A stretch of 64,000 nucleotides of DNA from positions 310,001 through 374,000 of the forward strand of contig OZ244921.1 in NCBI GenBank assembly GCA_965221755.1, written 5' to 3'. A program made the translations under genes and the position numbers. The notes below the pieces were generated by a model, which made no database searches, was not told the DNA's origin, and worked only from the letters and a program-made list of their open reading frames with translations. The stretch comes from Azophilus sp965221755. Its GTDB lineage: Bacteria > Pseudomonadota > Gammaproteobacteria > Pseudomonadales > Azotimanducaceae. This document shows positions 25,952 to 34,343 of the stretch, one piece after another (position 1 is the stretch's first letter; each line of letters begins with the position of its first letter).

Positions 25952-27322
25952 ATGCTCTGGGCCGACTCCAATCCCGCCCGTGCCACTCCCGCAGCCAGCG
26001 GTGAAAACAAGATGCGGCCGCAAGACCGTGCCGTACATAGCTGGTATCGATTCGTCCTGTCCTTCCCACCGCACCTAGTGCAGAACTACTTGAATCGATT
26101 TGCCGTCAAATCGGACGACACTGTGCTCGACCCTTTCTGCGGCACCGGCACCACTTTGGTTGAATGCAAGAAACAGGGGGTAGGCAGCGCCGGGCTTGAA
26201 TCCAATCCCATTGCCCACTTTGCAAGCGCCGTGAAGGTTGACTGGTTGACCTGCGGCGACACGCTGGTTTCCGAAGCGGAGCAAGTCGCCCAGGCGGCAA
26301 CAAAACAGATTGTGAGCGAGCGATTGGGACGCGAGGGGAATGCGCGGTTGCTCAAGACTGATGGGATGTCCTCGCTCTTTAGTGAAGGCGCTGTTGGCAA
26401 TGGCGCGGACGCTGGTCTGCGGTGTCTCGAACCGGAGCAAACGAAGCTGCTGCTCAAGGATTCCATCAGCCCCTTGCCTCTGCACAAGACCTTGACGCTG
26501 CTTGAGGCCATCGACGGATGCGGCTCGCCGCCGTTGCGCAAGTACGGACGACTAGCGCTGGCCAACGCTTTGGTGCAACGCATCGGCAACCTGAAATTCG
26601 GGCCGGAAGTGGGCGTTGGCCGGATTCGGGGGGACGCTCCGGTCGTTGAGGCTTGGCTGGCGGGCATGAAGACGATCGCCCGCGACCTCGCGCAGTTCAG
26701 GCACCGCAGCGCCATCGCATCCCAAGTCGTCAAATCGGATGCCCGCCAAGCCCATCAAGCCTTGGCGCCAAGGTCCATCGACGCCGTCATTACCTCGCCA
26801 CCCTATCCCAACGAGAAGGACTACACCCGCGCAACGCGCTTGGAGTCCGTTGTTCTCGGACTGGTGCGCAGCCGGGCGGAATTGCGTCAACTCAAGCAAG
26901 GCTTGGTCCGCTCGAACACCCGCGGCGTCTATGCGGCGGACACCGACGATCAAGCCATTGCCGGAAACCAAGCGATTGACCGCATTGCCGAAGCCATAGA
27001 GCGACGGCGCATCGAGTTGGGAAAAACTTCGGGATTTGAGCGCCAATACGCCCGCGTGACCCGCCTTTACTTCGGCGGCATGGCGCAGCACTTCGCCTCC
27101 CTGCGCGAGGCGCTCAAGCCCGGCGCCAAGCTCGCCTACGTGGTCGGTGATCAAGCGTCCTACTTGCGCGTGATGATTCGAACCGGCCAGTTGCTGTCGG
27201 ATATGGCTGAATCGCTTGGTTACAGGATTCTTGGAATCGACCTGTTTCGCACCCGGCCATCGACCGTCACGGGAGAGCAGCTACGGGAGGAGGTGATCGT
27301 GATGGAGTGGCCGGGAAAGTGA
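25952..27322 (+). CDS. DNA methyltransferase of an R-M system
   Basis: A 456-aa S-adenosylmethionine-dependent DNA methylase. Motif I is VLDPFCGTGTTLVECK (about residues 58-73) and the catalytic motif IV is ITSPPYPNEKDYTRATR (about 279-295). SPPY is typical of N4-cytosine and some N6-adenine enzymes. The order I then IV is that of the alpha/gamma arrangement. The middle region (about 90-270) probably holds the target-recognition part. ATG at 25952 is one start; ATG at 26012 (MRPQDRAVHSWYRFVLSFPP) gives a more conventional N-terminus. The next gene overlaps by four bases (GTGA) and encodes a likely endonuclease, so modification and cleavage are co-translated. Confidence 0.87.
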   Translation: MLWADSNPARATPAASGENKMRPQDRAVHSWYRFVLSFPPHLVQNYLNRFAVKSDDTVLDPFCGTGTTLVECKKQGVGSAGLESNPIAHFASAVKVDWLTCGDTLVSEAEQVAQAATKQIVSERLGREGNARLLKTDGMSSLFSEGAVGNGADAGLRCLEPEQTKLLLKDSISPLPLHKTLTLLEAIDGCGSPPLRKYGRLALANALVQRIGNLKFGPEVGVGRIRGDAPVVEAWLAGMKTIARDLAQFRHRSAIASQVVKSDARQAHQALAPRSIDAVITSPPYPNEKDYTRATRLESVVLGLVRSRAELRQLKQGLVRSNTRGVYAADTDDQAIAGNQAIDRIAEAIERRRIELGKTSGFERQYARVTRLYFGGMAQHFASLREALKPGAKLAYVVGDQASYLRVMIRTGQLLSDMAESLGYRILGIDLFRTRPSTVTGEQLREEVIVMEWPGK

Positions 27323-28140
27323 GCGAGAAGACCATGAAATCAGTAGGGAAGTCAAAGTCCAACCTCTATAAGATATTGATCGAAAAGATATTTTTTGATC
27401 GCTATGCCAGTGGTGCGATAGAAGTTCCCTTCGAGCGAAGCGATATCGAGGATACGGCCAGAGCTATGGGCGTCCCTTTGCCAAAAAACATCGGCGACTT
27501 GGTCTATTCGTTTCGCTATAGAACACCAATGCCTGAATCGATTTTGGCAACTCAAACAGAGGGGCGCGAGTGGGTGATCGAGGGCGCAGGCCGTGCGAAG
27601 TACCTCTTCCGCTTGGCGCAGGTCAGCCGCATCGTGCCAAACCCCGACCTAGTCACCATCAAGTTGCCTGATGCCACCCCCGAAATCGTTTCGGCGTATT
27701 CCCTTTCCGATGAGCAGGCGTTGCTTGCCAAAGTTCGATACAACCGTCTGATCGATGTGTTCCTAGGCGTTGCCGCGTACTCGCTTCAGAGTCACCTTCG
27801 CACCACTGTTTCCCAAGTCGGCCAGATCGAGATAGATGAAATCTATGTGGGCGTCGATCGTCAAGGACGGCAATACGTGATACCGGTTCAGGCCAAGGGC
27901 GGGTCCGACCGCTTGTCGATCGTTCAGACCAAGCAGGACATTCAGTGTTGCGCGGAACGATTCCCGCACCTCATTTGCCGTCCCATCTCGACTCAGTTCA
28001 TGAGCGGCGAACTCATCGCATTGTTCGAGCTTACCATCGAGAAGGACGAAGTGAGGGTCGTCGAGGAGCGGCACTACCGTCTCGTTCCATCCGAGCACAT
28101 TTCCGCAGAGGAACTTGCCACCTATGCGAGGCGGTTATGA
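27319..28140 (+). CDS. Putative type II restriction endonuclease (PD-(D/E)XK)
   Basis: A 273-aa protein with no full-length family I recognise. A candidate nuclease core lies at about residues 165-205: VGQIEIDEIYVGVD, a strand, then YVIPVQAKGG, fitting the D-(x)n-Q/E-x-K spacing of restriction-type folds. The N-terminal half (about 20-130) is mixed alpha/beta and probably involved in recognition. GTG at 27319 overlaps the methylase stop. GC is clearly lower than the core genome and lower than its methylase. The assignment depends on the context and on the QAK motif; a nuclease-unrelated accessory protein remains possible. Confidence 0.7.
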   Translation: MSEKTMKSVGKSKSNLYKILIEKIFFDRYASGAIEVPFERSDIEDTARAMGVPLPKNIGDLVYSFRYRTPMPESILATQTEGREWVIEGAGRAKYLFRLAQVSRIVPNPDLVTIKLPDATPEIVSAYSLSDEQALLAKVRYNRLIDVFLGVAAYSLQSHLRTTVSQVGQIEIDEIYVGVDRQGRQYVIPVQAKGGSDRLSIVQTKQDIQCCAERFPHLICRPISTQFMSGELIALFELTIEKDEVRVVEERHYRLVPSEHISAEELATYARRL

Positions 28141-28227
28141 ATGGTTCCCGACTTGCCTAGTAGGCGGGCGGAATCAGCCTAAGTCCTTTAGGGATTGCTC
28201 TTGCCGCCCCGTGGTGACCGGCCCGAC

Positions 28228-28830
28228 TCAGGGCCGGTACTTGATCCGCTCGCCCTCGATCGCAATGTAGTTCAGCTTCCGCAGACCGTTGACGAGCGCG
28301 TCGAGCTGCTCCTCGGTGAGGCTCTTCCCGAACAGGTTGTTGATGGTGGTGCGCACCGTGCGCACCTTGCGCGGGCGCGACTTGCCCTGCATGTCGAAGT
28401 TCCTGACCACCTTTTGGAGCTGGTCGTCAAACGAGTCAGCCCCGTCCGCCCGCAGCCACGGAATCTCAAACAGGCCCTTGCGCCGCTCGACTTGGATGCC
28501 GTTTCCCTGGAGATGCCGGATGAGCGGATCGAAGCCGGTGTCCTTGGAGACCACGTGGAAGTGGTCGTCCGACCCCGGCTTCGCCAGCTTGCCGAGGTAG
28601 TAGGCAATGTGGAAGTCGAGCGCGTTCTTGCCGCTGCCCGTGACTTCAATGTAGTGCGCGTTGCCGCCGAAGGACTGCATCTCGAACACCAAGTCCCTCG
28701 GCAGCCGCTGCTGGTTCGCGCCGACGAACACGATGATCCGGAAGGCGTGATCCTGAGAATCGCCCTTCAACGCCGCCAAGTTCTTCGGCTGGACGTTCTC
28801 GTAGTCGATCAGCACATGGTGGGTGGCCAT
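28228..28830 (-). CDS. NYN/PIN-like domain protein
   Basis: A 200-aa protein with acidic motifs of NYN-type nucleases: HHVLIDYENVQPKNLA (residues 3-18), GSGKNALDFHIAYYLGKLA (about 78-96) and VVSKDTGFDPLIRHL (about 109-123). These place three conserved Asp around the metal site of PIN-like RNases. The C-terminal 70 residues are basic and may bind RNA (RPRKVRTVRTTINNLFGKS). The usual role is single-stranded RNA cleavage, target unknown. ATG at 28830 was chosen over 28842 since the strand beginning HHVLIDYEN directly follows. It is convergent with the R-M pair, 87 bases away. Confidence 0.78.
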   Translation of the reverse strand: MATHHVLIDYENVQPKNLAALKGDSQDHAFRIIVFVGANQQRLPRDLVFEMQSFGGNAHYIEVTGSGKNALDFHIAYYLGKLAKPGSDDHFHVVSKDTGFDPLIRHLQGNGIQVERRKGLFEIPWLRADGADSFDDQLQKVVRNFDMQGKSRPRKVRTVRTTINNLFGKSLTEEQLDALVNGLRKLNYIAIEGERIKYRP

Positions 28831-28905
28831 CACCTGCCCCAACGGCCTGACATGCGTCGATTGTAGAACGAAGAACGGAAAGTTCCACCGGCGCTCCCGA
28901 TCGTT

Positions 28906-28945
28906 GCCAGCCCAGGTTGCCAGCCCGGGCCGCCAGCTCCCAGCC
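28906..28945 (+). repeat. Short 13-bp tandem repeats
   Basis: Two close copies of GTTGCCAGCCCRG (28911-28936) and a degenerate third (GCCGCCAGCTCCC) lie in the 319-bp gap between the NYN gene and the LLM oxidoreductase. The rest of that gap holds no gene I can support, apart from the hairpin element at 29041. Confidence 0.35.
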
Positions 28946-29040
28946 GGTGTCCGGGTTTAAGAACGCATCGAACCTGACCTACGCAACAGGCTGTGCAGGC
29001 TCGCAAACATACCGGAACCTGGCCCGCCATTGAGCGCGGA

Positions 29041-29082
29041 GTTTCGCGGTAAGCGAAACCACATTCGCGACCGGCAGGTCGC
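29041..29082 (-). repeat. Double-hairpin intergenic element
   Basis: GTTTCGC-ggtaa-GCGAAAC (29041-29059) followed by GCGACC-ggca-GGTCGC (29067-29082). In reverse orientation the layout, GCGACC hairpin then GTTTCGC hairpin, is the same as at 47921-47964, with shared sequence in both stems. It lies between an NYN gene and an oxidoreductase gene. Confidence 0.6.
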
Positions 29083-29149
29083 GCGGGCTTCAAGGCTGGT
29101 CGCTCCTGCCGTATCCTCCGGTTCGAGCAGGCAATGGACGGAAACCGCC

Positions 29150-30046
29150 ATGGAATACTTCCCCAACCTCCCCGTGAGGGACTTCGACCAACCCGGGGCA
29201 TGGGCGAAGGCGAAGGAGGCCCAAGGCTGGCATGGCATCTGCGCCAGCGACCACCTTTTTCTGGGCGACCACCGGTATCCGCATGTCTTCGTGACGGCCA
29301 TGGCCATGGTCGGCGCGACCGAGCGCATCAAGGTGACCACGTCGTTCGCCAACAACCTGTTCCGCTCGCCCGTCGAGTTCGCGCAGGCGGCGCTGGCCTT
29401 GCAGACGTTTTCGGGCGGGCGCTTCGAGGCTGGGCTGGGGGCCGGTTGGGCGGCGGCGGAGATGCAGGCGATGGGGATGGCCTACCCCGACGGCCCGACG
29501 CGGGTCGGCCTTTACGTCGAAGCGCTGCAAATCGCGGCTGCCTTGATCCGCACCGGGCAGTGCCGCTTTGCGGGCGAACACTACCAGATCGACATTGCCG
29601 GCGAATCCGCCATCGGCCCCACGCCGGCCACGCCGCCGCCGCTGATTGCATCGGCGGGCGGGCCGCGAGCGCTCCGCGAAACGACCCCGCTGGTGGATCG
29701 GATGGAAATCAAGGCCAGCGCCCGCGGCACCCGCGGCGGCGCGCTCGACCTAGCCACGGTGGCCACGGTCACGGCGGATGAGGTCAAGCGCAACGTCGAG
29801 CGCGTGAAGGCCATCGACGCGGCCAAGCCCTTGGGCATCTTCCTGCTGGTGGCTGCTGGGGAGGCGCCGGAAGTCATGGCCCTGAAGGGCCTGTTCGGGA
29901 ACGGCTACTTGGGCCAATTCGTCGGCCATCCGGACGCAGTGGCTCGCTCGCTCGAGAATCTGGCCACCTTGGGGATCGATCGCGTCCAGCTCACCGAACT
30001 CGCGCCGGGCTCCCACGATGCGCTGGCCGAAAGGCTTTTGAGGTAG
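29150..30046 (+). CDS. LLM-class flavin/F420-dependent oxidoreductase
   Basis: A 298-aa TIM-barrel oxidoreductase of the luciferase-like monooxygenase family. Visible signatures are GICASDHLFLGDHRYPHVFVTAMAMVGAT (about 30-58), TSFANNLFRSPVEFAQAALALQTFSGGRFEAGLGAGW (about 64-100) and LIASAGGPRAL. F420-linked members (a TIGR03621-like group) show this SDH-HxxD-like start, but FMN use cannot be excluded from sequence alone. ATG at 29150 gives the family N-terminus EYFPNLPVRDFD. It is convergent with a metallo-beta-lactamase-fold gene, separated by 82 bases. The substrate is unknown. Confidence 0.82.
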   Translation: MEYFPNLPVRDFDQPGAWAKAKEAQGWHGICASDHLFLGDHRYPHVFVTAMAMVGATERIKVTTSFANNLFRSPVEFAQAALALQTFSGGRFEAGLGAGWAAAEMQAMGMAYPDGPTRVGLYVEALQIAAALIRTGQCRFAGEHYQIDIAGESAIGPTPATPPPLIASAGGPRALRETTPLVDRMEIKASARGTRGGALDLATVATVTADEVKRNVERVKAIDAAKPLGIFLLVAAGEAPEVMALKGLFGNGYLGQFVGHPDAVARSLENLATLGIDRVQLTELAPGSHDALAERLLR

Positions 30047-30128
30047 GCCCGGCTTTTGGACGAAGACCTTCCCCACGCTGCAACGCGGCTGTAGGCGGAG
30101 CTGTCCTAAAGACTTTCCGCCCCTGCCC

Positions 30129-30992
30129 TCAGTCGTGCGCCGCAGGTGCGAGCCTCAGATCTTGGGCCAGCGCCCGGTCGTGCTCGATCCACAGCGCAGC
30201 GCCTGTCTCCTCAAGCAGTCGCTCGACCTTGACCATGGACGCCAAGGTCTGATCGGCATTCGTGTTGAACGTTGGAACGGCCCGCAGCCGGCGCGTCGCC
30301 CGGAAGTGATAGAGGTCGCCCGACAGCAGAACGGGGCCGGCGTTCCGGAGACGGACCAGCAGCATTTGGTGCCCCGGCGTGTGGCCCGGGGCGCTGATGA
30401 TCGTCACGGTGCCGTCGCCGAAGACGTCATGGTCGCCGGTGAGGAGTTGCCTTGGATTTCCGGCAAGGCCGCCGTACTGTTCAATGTCATAGACGCCGCC
30501 ATAGTCGTCGGGGCGCAGGAAGGCCGCTTGGTACTCGGCGGCTTGGATCAGCAACCTGGCTTTGGGGAACTGCGTTGCGGCGCCCACATGGTCGAAGTGC
30601 ATGTGCGACAGCGCCATGAATTCCACGTCATCAGGGCCGAGCCCCATGTCATTCAGCTGATCGAGCAGGGACCGCGCATAGGTCATGGTGAACGCGCCTG
30701 CATTAACTGCGCCTTGCCCTGCGATCGCCGGGTCAAGCCCCGCATCCCACAGGAGATCGCCTCGGGGGTGCCGGATCAGGTAGCAGGGCACGAACATACG
30801 GCGCACGTCCGTGTCGGTGTTCCTGAGGCCAAACGCCGATACGTCGGGAAACGACAGCTCACCGCAATCGAACACATGGAGCCTGACCGGCGGGTTGTCC
30901 GCGACGCCGTCAGCGGAAACAAAAATCGATGGCGCCGCACATGACACGCATGCGCATGAAAGGCACGCCAGCGCAATTTTTCGGCATTTCAT
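30129..30992 (-). CDS. Exported metallo-beta-lactamase-fold hydrolase (AHL lactonase-like)
   Basis: A 287-aa protein beginning MKCRKIALACLSCACVSCAAPS, a signal sequence with Cys residues that could form a lipobox (CVSC). The zinc-binding motif is SHMHFDHVGAA (about residues 151-161), followed by SAPGHTPGHQMLL, LLSGDLYHF and WIEHD, the set found in N-acyl-homoserine lactonases of the AiiA/AttM group. It may therefore cleave lactone signals outside the cytoplasm. The frame remains open far upstream through a duplicated 36-bp motif, but the signal peptide argues for the start at 30992. Substrate is inferred only from family resemblance. Confidence 0.82.
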   Translation of the reverse strand: MKCRKIALACLSCACVSCAAPSIFVSADGVADNPPVRLHVFDCGELSFPDVSAFGLRNTDTDVRRMFVPCYLIRHPRGDLLWDAGLDPAIAGQGAVNAGAFTMTYARSLLDQLNDMGLGPDDVEFMALSHMHFDHVGAATQFPKARLLIQAAEYQAAFLRPDDYGGVYDIEQYGGLAGNPRQLLTGDHDVFGDGTVTIISAPGHTPGHQMLLVRLRNAGPVLLSGDLYHFRATRRLRAVPTFNTNADQTLASMVKVERLLEETGAALWIEHDRALAQDLRLAPAAHD

Positions 30993-31675
30993 GGCAAACC
31001 CCCAAATCGCTTCCATTGCTGAGGATGGAAACTGGCTGTTGGTGATGGCTGACCCGAGTGCCTCACTCACTTGACCAAAGCGTCGAGATGGGGCGGCGAC
31101 CAACCGCTCGCCAAAAGGCACGGTCCGGCTGTGATCATATAGCACCAGACCCAAGACGAAGCGGTCGCCGCAGGCGGAGGCACGGCTTCGCATGCCAGGA
31201 AAGCACCCTTTGGAAACCGTTGCCAACGCCTTCACCTCGATACCGACAATCCGCCCGTCGTCATCCTCTGACAATGTCGGCCTCATTGCGACGACCAAGA
31301 CGACCTTCATTGCCGCTTTGGTACGGAAGTCGTCATCCTCTGACAATGTCGGCCTCATTGCGACCCTTGTCCCGAAAGTGCGGGAAGGTGTGCCTGGCGC
31401 CGCAGTCCAAGCGGCCAGCTTCATGAATTCAGCGAGCGCAAAGGTTTCCAGATATCGGCCAATTGAAAGTCAACGCCCGGCCGACTGAAAGGCTTGGACC
31501 ACAACCAGCCAACCGAAGACTCACTGAGCAAATCCGCAGCGGCCATTAGGTCAGTGTCCCTGAACGCGACTGTTGGCTTGTCCCAGCGCCGTGCATGAAC
31601 CCCATAACGCTTCAACGGCGCTTGGCATGAAACAACAGGAGCCAGTCACGCGTTTAATGGGCTGTTCCGGTGCCA
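30993..31675. other. Gene-poor interval between hydrolase and ThDP enzyme genes
   Basis: About 680 bp without a supportable gene. The frame open on the minus strand upstream of the hydrolase has no recognisable domain and includes both 36-bp repeats, so I treat it as chance. The only structure seen is the pair of 36-bp repeats at 31258-31365. No transfer RNA or strong terminator is evident. Confidence 0.5.
31258..31365. CRISPR. Candidate minimal CRISPR array: two 36-bp repeats, one 36-bp spacer
   Basis: Two identical 36-bp repeats at 31258-31293 and 31330-31365 start GTCG and end CGAC, with an internal imperfect hairpin (AATG...CATT around GGCC). They are separated by exactly 36 bp of unrelated sequence. 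Repeat length, spacer length and symmetric ends fit CRISPR geometry. No cas gene is seen in the window, and two copies cannot exclude a simple duplication (a 72-bp period, a multiple of three). Confidence 0.45.
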
Positions 31676-33343
31676 TTAACGGTTTGTCGCATCGGGGCGA
31701 GCCAAGGGCTTCGGCATCATGATGAACTCCCAAGGCGAGGCTTCGGCTTCCTTGCCCAGAACCACTTCAATGAGCGTCGGCTCGTCCCGCCCCAAGGCGC
31801 GCTCCAGCAAGGGACGGAGAGATTGGGGGCTGCTGGTGCGGTGGCCCTCGACGCCGAAGCTCTCGGCCAAGCGCGCAAAGTCCGGGTTGCGCAGGTCTGC
31901 GCCCGCCAGGCGGCCGTCAAACAGCCGTTGCTGGTCGCGGCGCACGTTGACGTAGGCGCCGTTGTTGAACACCAGCGTCACTAAGCCGATCCGGTGCGCT
32001 GCGGCCGTCGCCAGCTCCTGTAGGCCGAAGAGAAAGCCGCCGTCGCCGGTCACGGAGACCACCGCTCGGTCGGGATTGGCCACCTTGACCCCTAGGGCGG
32101 TGGGGAAGCCGAAACCCAAGGTTCCCTGAAAGCCCTCAGTGACGTAGGTTCTAGGCGCGAGCACCGGCCATGCGAAATAGCTCGCAAAGCCCATTTGCGA
32201 GAGTTCGGGCACGAAGAAGCCGTTTCGGGGCAAGACCTCGCGAATGGCGCGCAGGTAGTCCACTTGCGGCTGAATCCTCGCCACCGCCACATCGGCGCGG
32301 GCCTTGGCGGAACGAATCTCATCAAGCCGGTCCGCGTTCGGCGAAGCCAAGGTCCCGAGTTCTCGCAGCAGCGCTTGGCAGGCTTCGGCGGAATCCGCAA
32401 CGATGCCGATGTCCGGGCGCAGCCGCTCCATTTCCTGAGCCTCGATGTCGATGCGAATGATCTTGGGGGCATCGGCGGGCTTCTGCTCGTAGCGGTTCAT
32501 GTCGCGCCAGCGCATGGTGATCATTTCCAGACGGCTGCCGATGCCGATCAGCACGTCCACCTCGTCGTAAAGTTCCCGGGCGGCCACAGATCGGACGCCC
32601 AGCGCGTGGTCTTCGGGAACGATGCCGCGGCCGCTGCGGAACGCGGTGACCGGCGCGTTCAGCCGTTCCGCCAAGGCCCGCACTTCATCGGCCGCATGCT
32701 GCGCCCCGGCGCCGCACATGATCATCGGCTTGCTGGCGGCGGCGATGGTGCGGGCGGCGGCTTGGATGGCATCCGTGTCGAGCGGCGGATTGACGATGGC
32801 TGGTTGGCCATCGTCGAAACTGACCTCTCCGAGTTCGGCCATGGTGTCCCAGCACATTTCCGCAGTGACCGGTCCGGGACGGCCGCTGCGCGCGGTTTGG
32901 AAGGCGCGGTTGATGACGCCCTGCGCATCGGCCGGTTGGCCGATGCGCAGGGCGTCCTTGATGAAGGTCCGCAAGGTGGCCGGCTGATCAGGCAACTCGT
33001 GCAAGTGGCCCCGGCCCTTGCCGAGGTATTGCGAGGGCACTTGGCCGGTCAGCCCGACCACTGGCGCGCAGCCCCCCATAGCCGTCAGCAGCGCGGCGGC
33101 CGTGTTCAAAATTCCCGGTCCCGGAACGACCGCAAAAGCCGCTGATCGACCGGTGGACTTGGCGGCGCCATAGGCCATGTAGGCAGCCGCTTGCTCGTGG
33201 CGGGGAAAGACCAGATTTGCGCCAAGGCGCTTGAAGGCATCAAAAAGCGGGTAGATCTGGGCGCCGGGAATACCGAAGATGGTGTCGATGCCGTTGGCTA
33301 GCGCGGCGCGGGCCATCGCCTCGCCGCCTGTCATTTGGGTCAT
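31676..33343 (-). CDS. Thiamine-diphosphate-dependent enzyme (acetolactate synthase-like)
   Basis: A 555-aa protein with the three-domain ThDP layout. The N-terminal Pyr domain has TIFGIPGAQIYPLFDAFK and the catalytic Glu in FPRHEQAAAYMAYGAAKSTGR (about residue 50). The central domain has KPMIMCGAGAQHAADEV. The C-terminal PP domain has SVTGDGGFLFGLQELATAA with the metal-binding GDG...N-N-G motif (GLVTLVFNNGAYVNVRRDQ). Acetolactate synthase, glyoxylate carboligase, benzoylformate decarboxylase and oxalyl-CoA decarboxylase relatives share this form. No regulatory subunit gene is adjacent, so a biosynthetic acetolactate synthase is unlikely. The substrate is not predictable. Confidence 0.85.
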   Translation of the reverse strand: MTQMTGGEAMARAALANGIDTIFGIPGAQIYPLFDAFKRLGANLVFPRHEQAAAYMAYGAAKSTGRSAAFAVVPGPGILNTAAALLTAMGGCAPVVGLTGQVPSQYLGKGRGHLHELPDQPATLRTFIKDALRIGQPADAQGVINRAFQTARSGRPGPVTAEMCWDTMAELGEVSFDDGQPAIVNPPLDTDAIQAAARTIAAASKPMIMCGAGAQHAADEVRALAERLNAPVTAFRSGRGIVPEDHALGVRSVAARELYDEVDVLIGIGSRLEMITMRWRDMNRYEQKPADAPKIIRIDIEAQEMERLRPDIGIVADSAEACQALLRELGTLASPNADRLDEIRSAKARADVAVARIQPQVDYLRAIREVLPRNGFFVPELSQMGFASYFAWPVLAPRTYVTEGFQGTLGFGFPTALGVKVANPDRAVVSVTGDGGFLFGLQELATAAAHRIGLVTLVFNNGAYVNVRRDQQRLFDGRLAGADLRNPDFARLAESFGVEGHRTSSPQSLRPLLERALGRDEPTLIEVVLGKEAEASPWEFIMMPKPLARPDATNR

Positions 33344-33609
33344 CAGAATGTCTCCTGCTTCACGCTGCGCGAGGCAATGCCGAACGGGGACGCTATGGCC
33401 GTTTGAGCTTCCGGCACTCCAGGCAGGCTTCCTCCAGTGACTGCGGCGCGGGCTGTCTCAGCTGTTGCCTTTCACGGCATATCCGACGATACGGTTCATC
33501 CGCGAAGGTCTTGCAGCTGCGGTTTCGGAAGCCCGCCTTGCGGACATCACGTTCGTCAACGGAATCACCGCTGAGGCATGCAAACCAAGTTTCAATATTG
33601 TCGTGCCTT

Positions 33610-33732
33610 TCATTCAGCACCCCAAATCCCGACTGCGTCCAGTCGAAAGGAGAGGAACAAGTTCGTCTCGTCCAACTCGATTTCAAAGTTGACCAAGCAT
33701 CTGAAGTTGTCGGCGTAGAGCCTTTTGATCAT
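33610..33732 (-). pseudogene. 5' remnant of a RecF/OLD-like AAA ATPase gene
   Basis: The minus strand reads MIKRLYADNFRCLVNFEIEL followed by DETNLFL and then loses similarity and stops at 33610. That opening is characteristic of AAA_21/AAA_23-type ATPases (MI(K/R)RLY..N(F/Y)(R/K)CLVNFE), where the Walker A GPNGSGKS would normally follow within about ten residues. The Walker A is missing here, so this is a truncated fragment. It marks another lost DNA-processing or defence-type gene in the same interval. Confidence 0.6.
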
Positions 33733-33824
33733 GACCAATCTCCAGCAAGGGCAACCGTTTCGATCCAGCTATTCCATCACTCGAATCGGAGCAGGTTCCG
33801 CCGGACACCGCCTCCCCCAACGCT

Positions 33825-33882
33825 GAGTTGCGAAGCAACTCAAACGCGAGCTTGCTCGCGCAGTTGCGAAGCAACTCAAACG
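33825..33882 (-). repeat. Triple-hairpin element after atpC
   Basis: Three perfect hairpins in a row: GAGTTGC-gaa-GCAACTC (33825-33841), GCGAGC-tt-GCTCGC (33846-33859) and AGTTGC-gaa-GCAACT (33862-33876). The 20-mer GTTGCGAAGCAACTCAAACG occurs twice (33827-33846 and 33863-33882). It lies 32 bases past the atpC stop and could cap the atp transcript, though no U tract follows. Confidence 0.65.
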
Positions 33883-33913
33883 TTGATCGAGCGGCGCCGA
33901 GGGCGCTGCGCGG

Positions 33914-34333
33914 TCAACGCCGACGCTTGCGCAGCTCCTGCAAAGTGCGCTGCTGGGCCATGGCTTCCGCCAACTGGGCGGCGGCCACGGAGAAATCGAA
34001 ATCGGCGGCCTGCTCGGACAGGGCGCGTTCGGCGGCTTCCCGGGCTTCTGCGGCCGCAGCTTCGTCGATGTCCTCGGCGCGGGAGGCGGTGTCCGCCAGG
34101 ATCGTGACGATGCCCGGCTGGACTTCGATGAAGCCTCCGGAGGCATAGAACACCTCCTCGTCGCCGTTCTCCAAGCGCAGTTGCACCGTGCCGGGGCGAA
34201 TGCCGGTCAGGAGCGGCGCATGGCCCGGCAGGATGCCGAGCTCGCCGATGGTGCCGCGCAGGCTGACCATCGCCACCGGGCCGGAGAAGATCGCCTGCTC
34301 GGCGCTGACGATGTCGCACTGCATGGTGGCCAT
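33914..34333 (-). CDS. atpC: F1Fo ATP synthase epsilon subunit
   Basis: 139 aa, normal for AtpC. The N-terminal beta sandwich shows MQCDIVSAEQAIFSGPVAMVSLRGTIGELGILPGHAPLLTGIRPG, the standard family sequence with the ELGILPGHAPLL loop. The C-terminal helical hairpin (about 90-139) is rich in Ala, Glu and Arg. The subunit links the central stalk gamma to the c ring and inhibits ATP hydrolysis. It is the last gene of the atp operon, 10 bases after atpD, and is followed by a triple-hairpin repeat. Confidence 0.96.
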   Translation of the reverse strand: MATMQCDIVSAEQAIFSGPVAMVSLRGTIGELGILPGHAPLLTGIRPGTVQLRLENGDEEVFYASGGFIEVQPGIVTILADTASRAEDIDEAAAAEAREAAERALSEQAADFDFSVAAAQLAEAMAQQRTLQELRKRRR

Positions 34334-34343
34334 GGCGCCGCTC

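Larger units (their letters stand above)
33344..33913. other. Intergenic region downstream of atpC
   Basis: About 570 bp between the ThDP enzyme start and the atpC stop. It holds a 40-codon remnant of an AAA ATPase gene (33610-33732) and the triple-hairpin element (33825-33882). A minus-strand open stretch at 33393-33606 has no recognisable product and may be decayed coding sequence. No complete gene is supported. Confidence 0.55.

Noticed and set aside
28140..28227. Hairpin CCTAA...TTAGG after the endonuclease gene as terminator
   Set aside because: Stem of only five pairs and no clear U tract.
30993..31424. N-terminal extension of the hydrolase containing the duplicated VAMRPTLSEDDD
   Set aside because: The signal peptide starts at 30992, the extension lacks a domain, and its repeats match the 36-bp DNA repeats.
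33393..33606. Minus-strand frame next to the ATPase fragment
   Set aside because: No recognisable product or initiation signal; left as possible decayed DNA.
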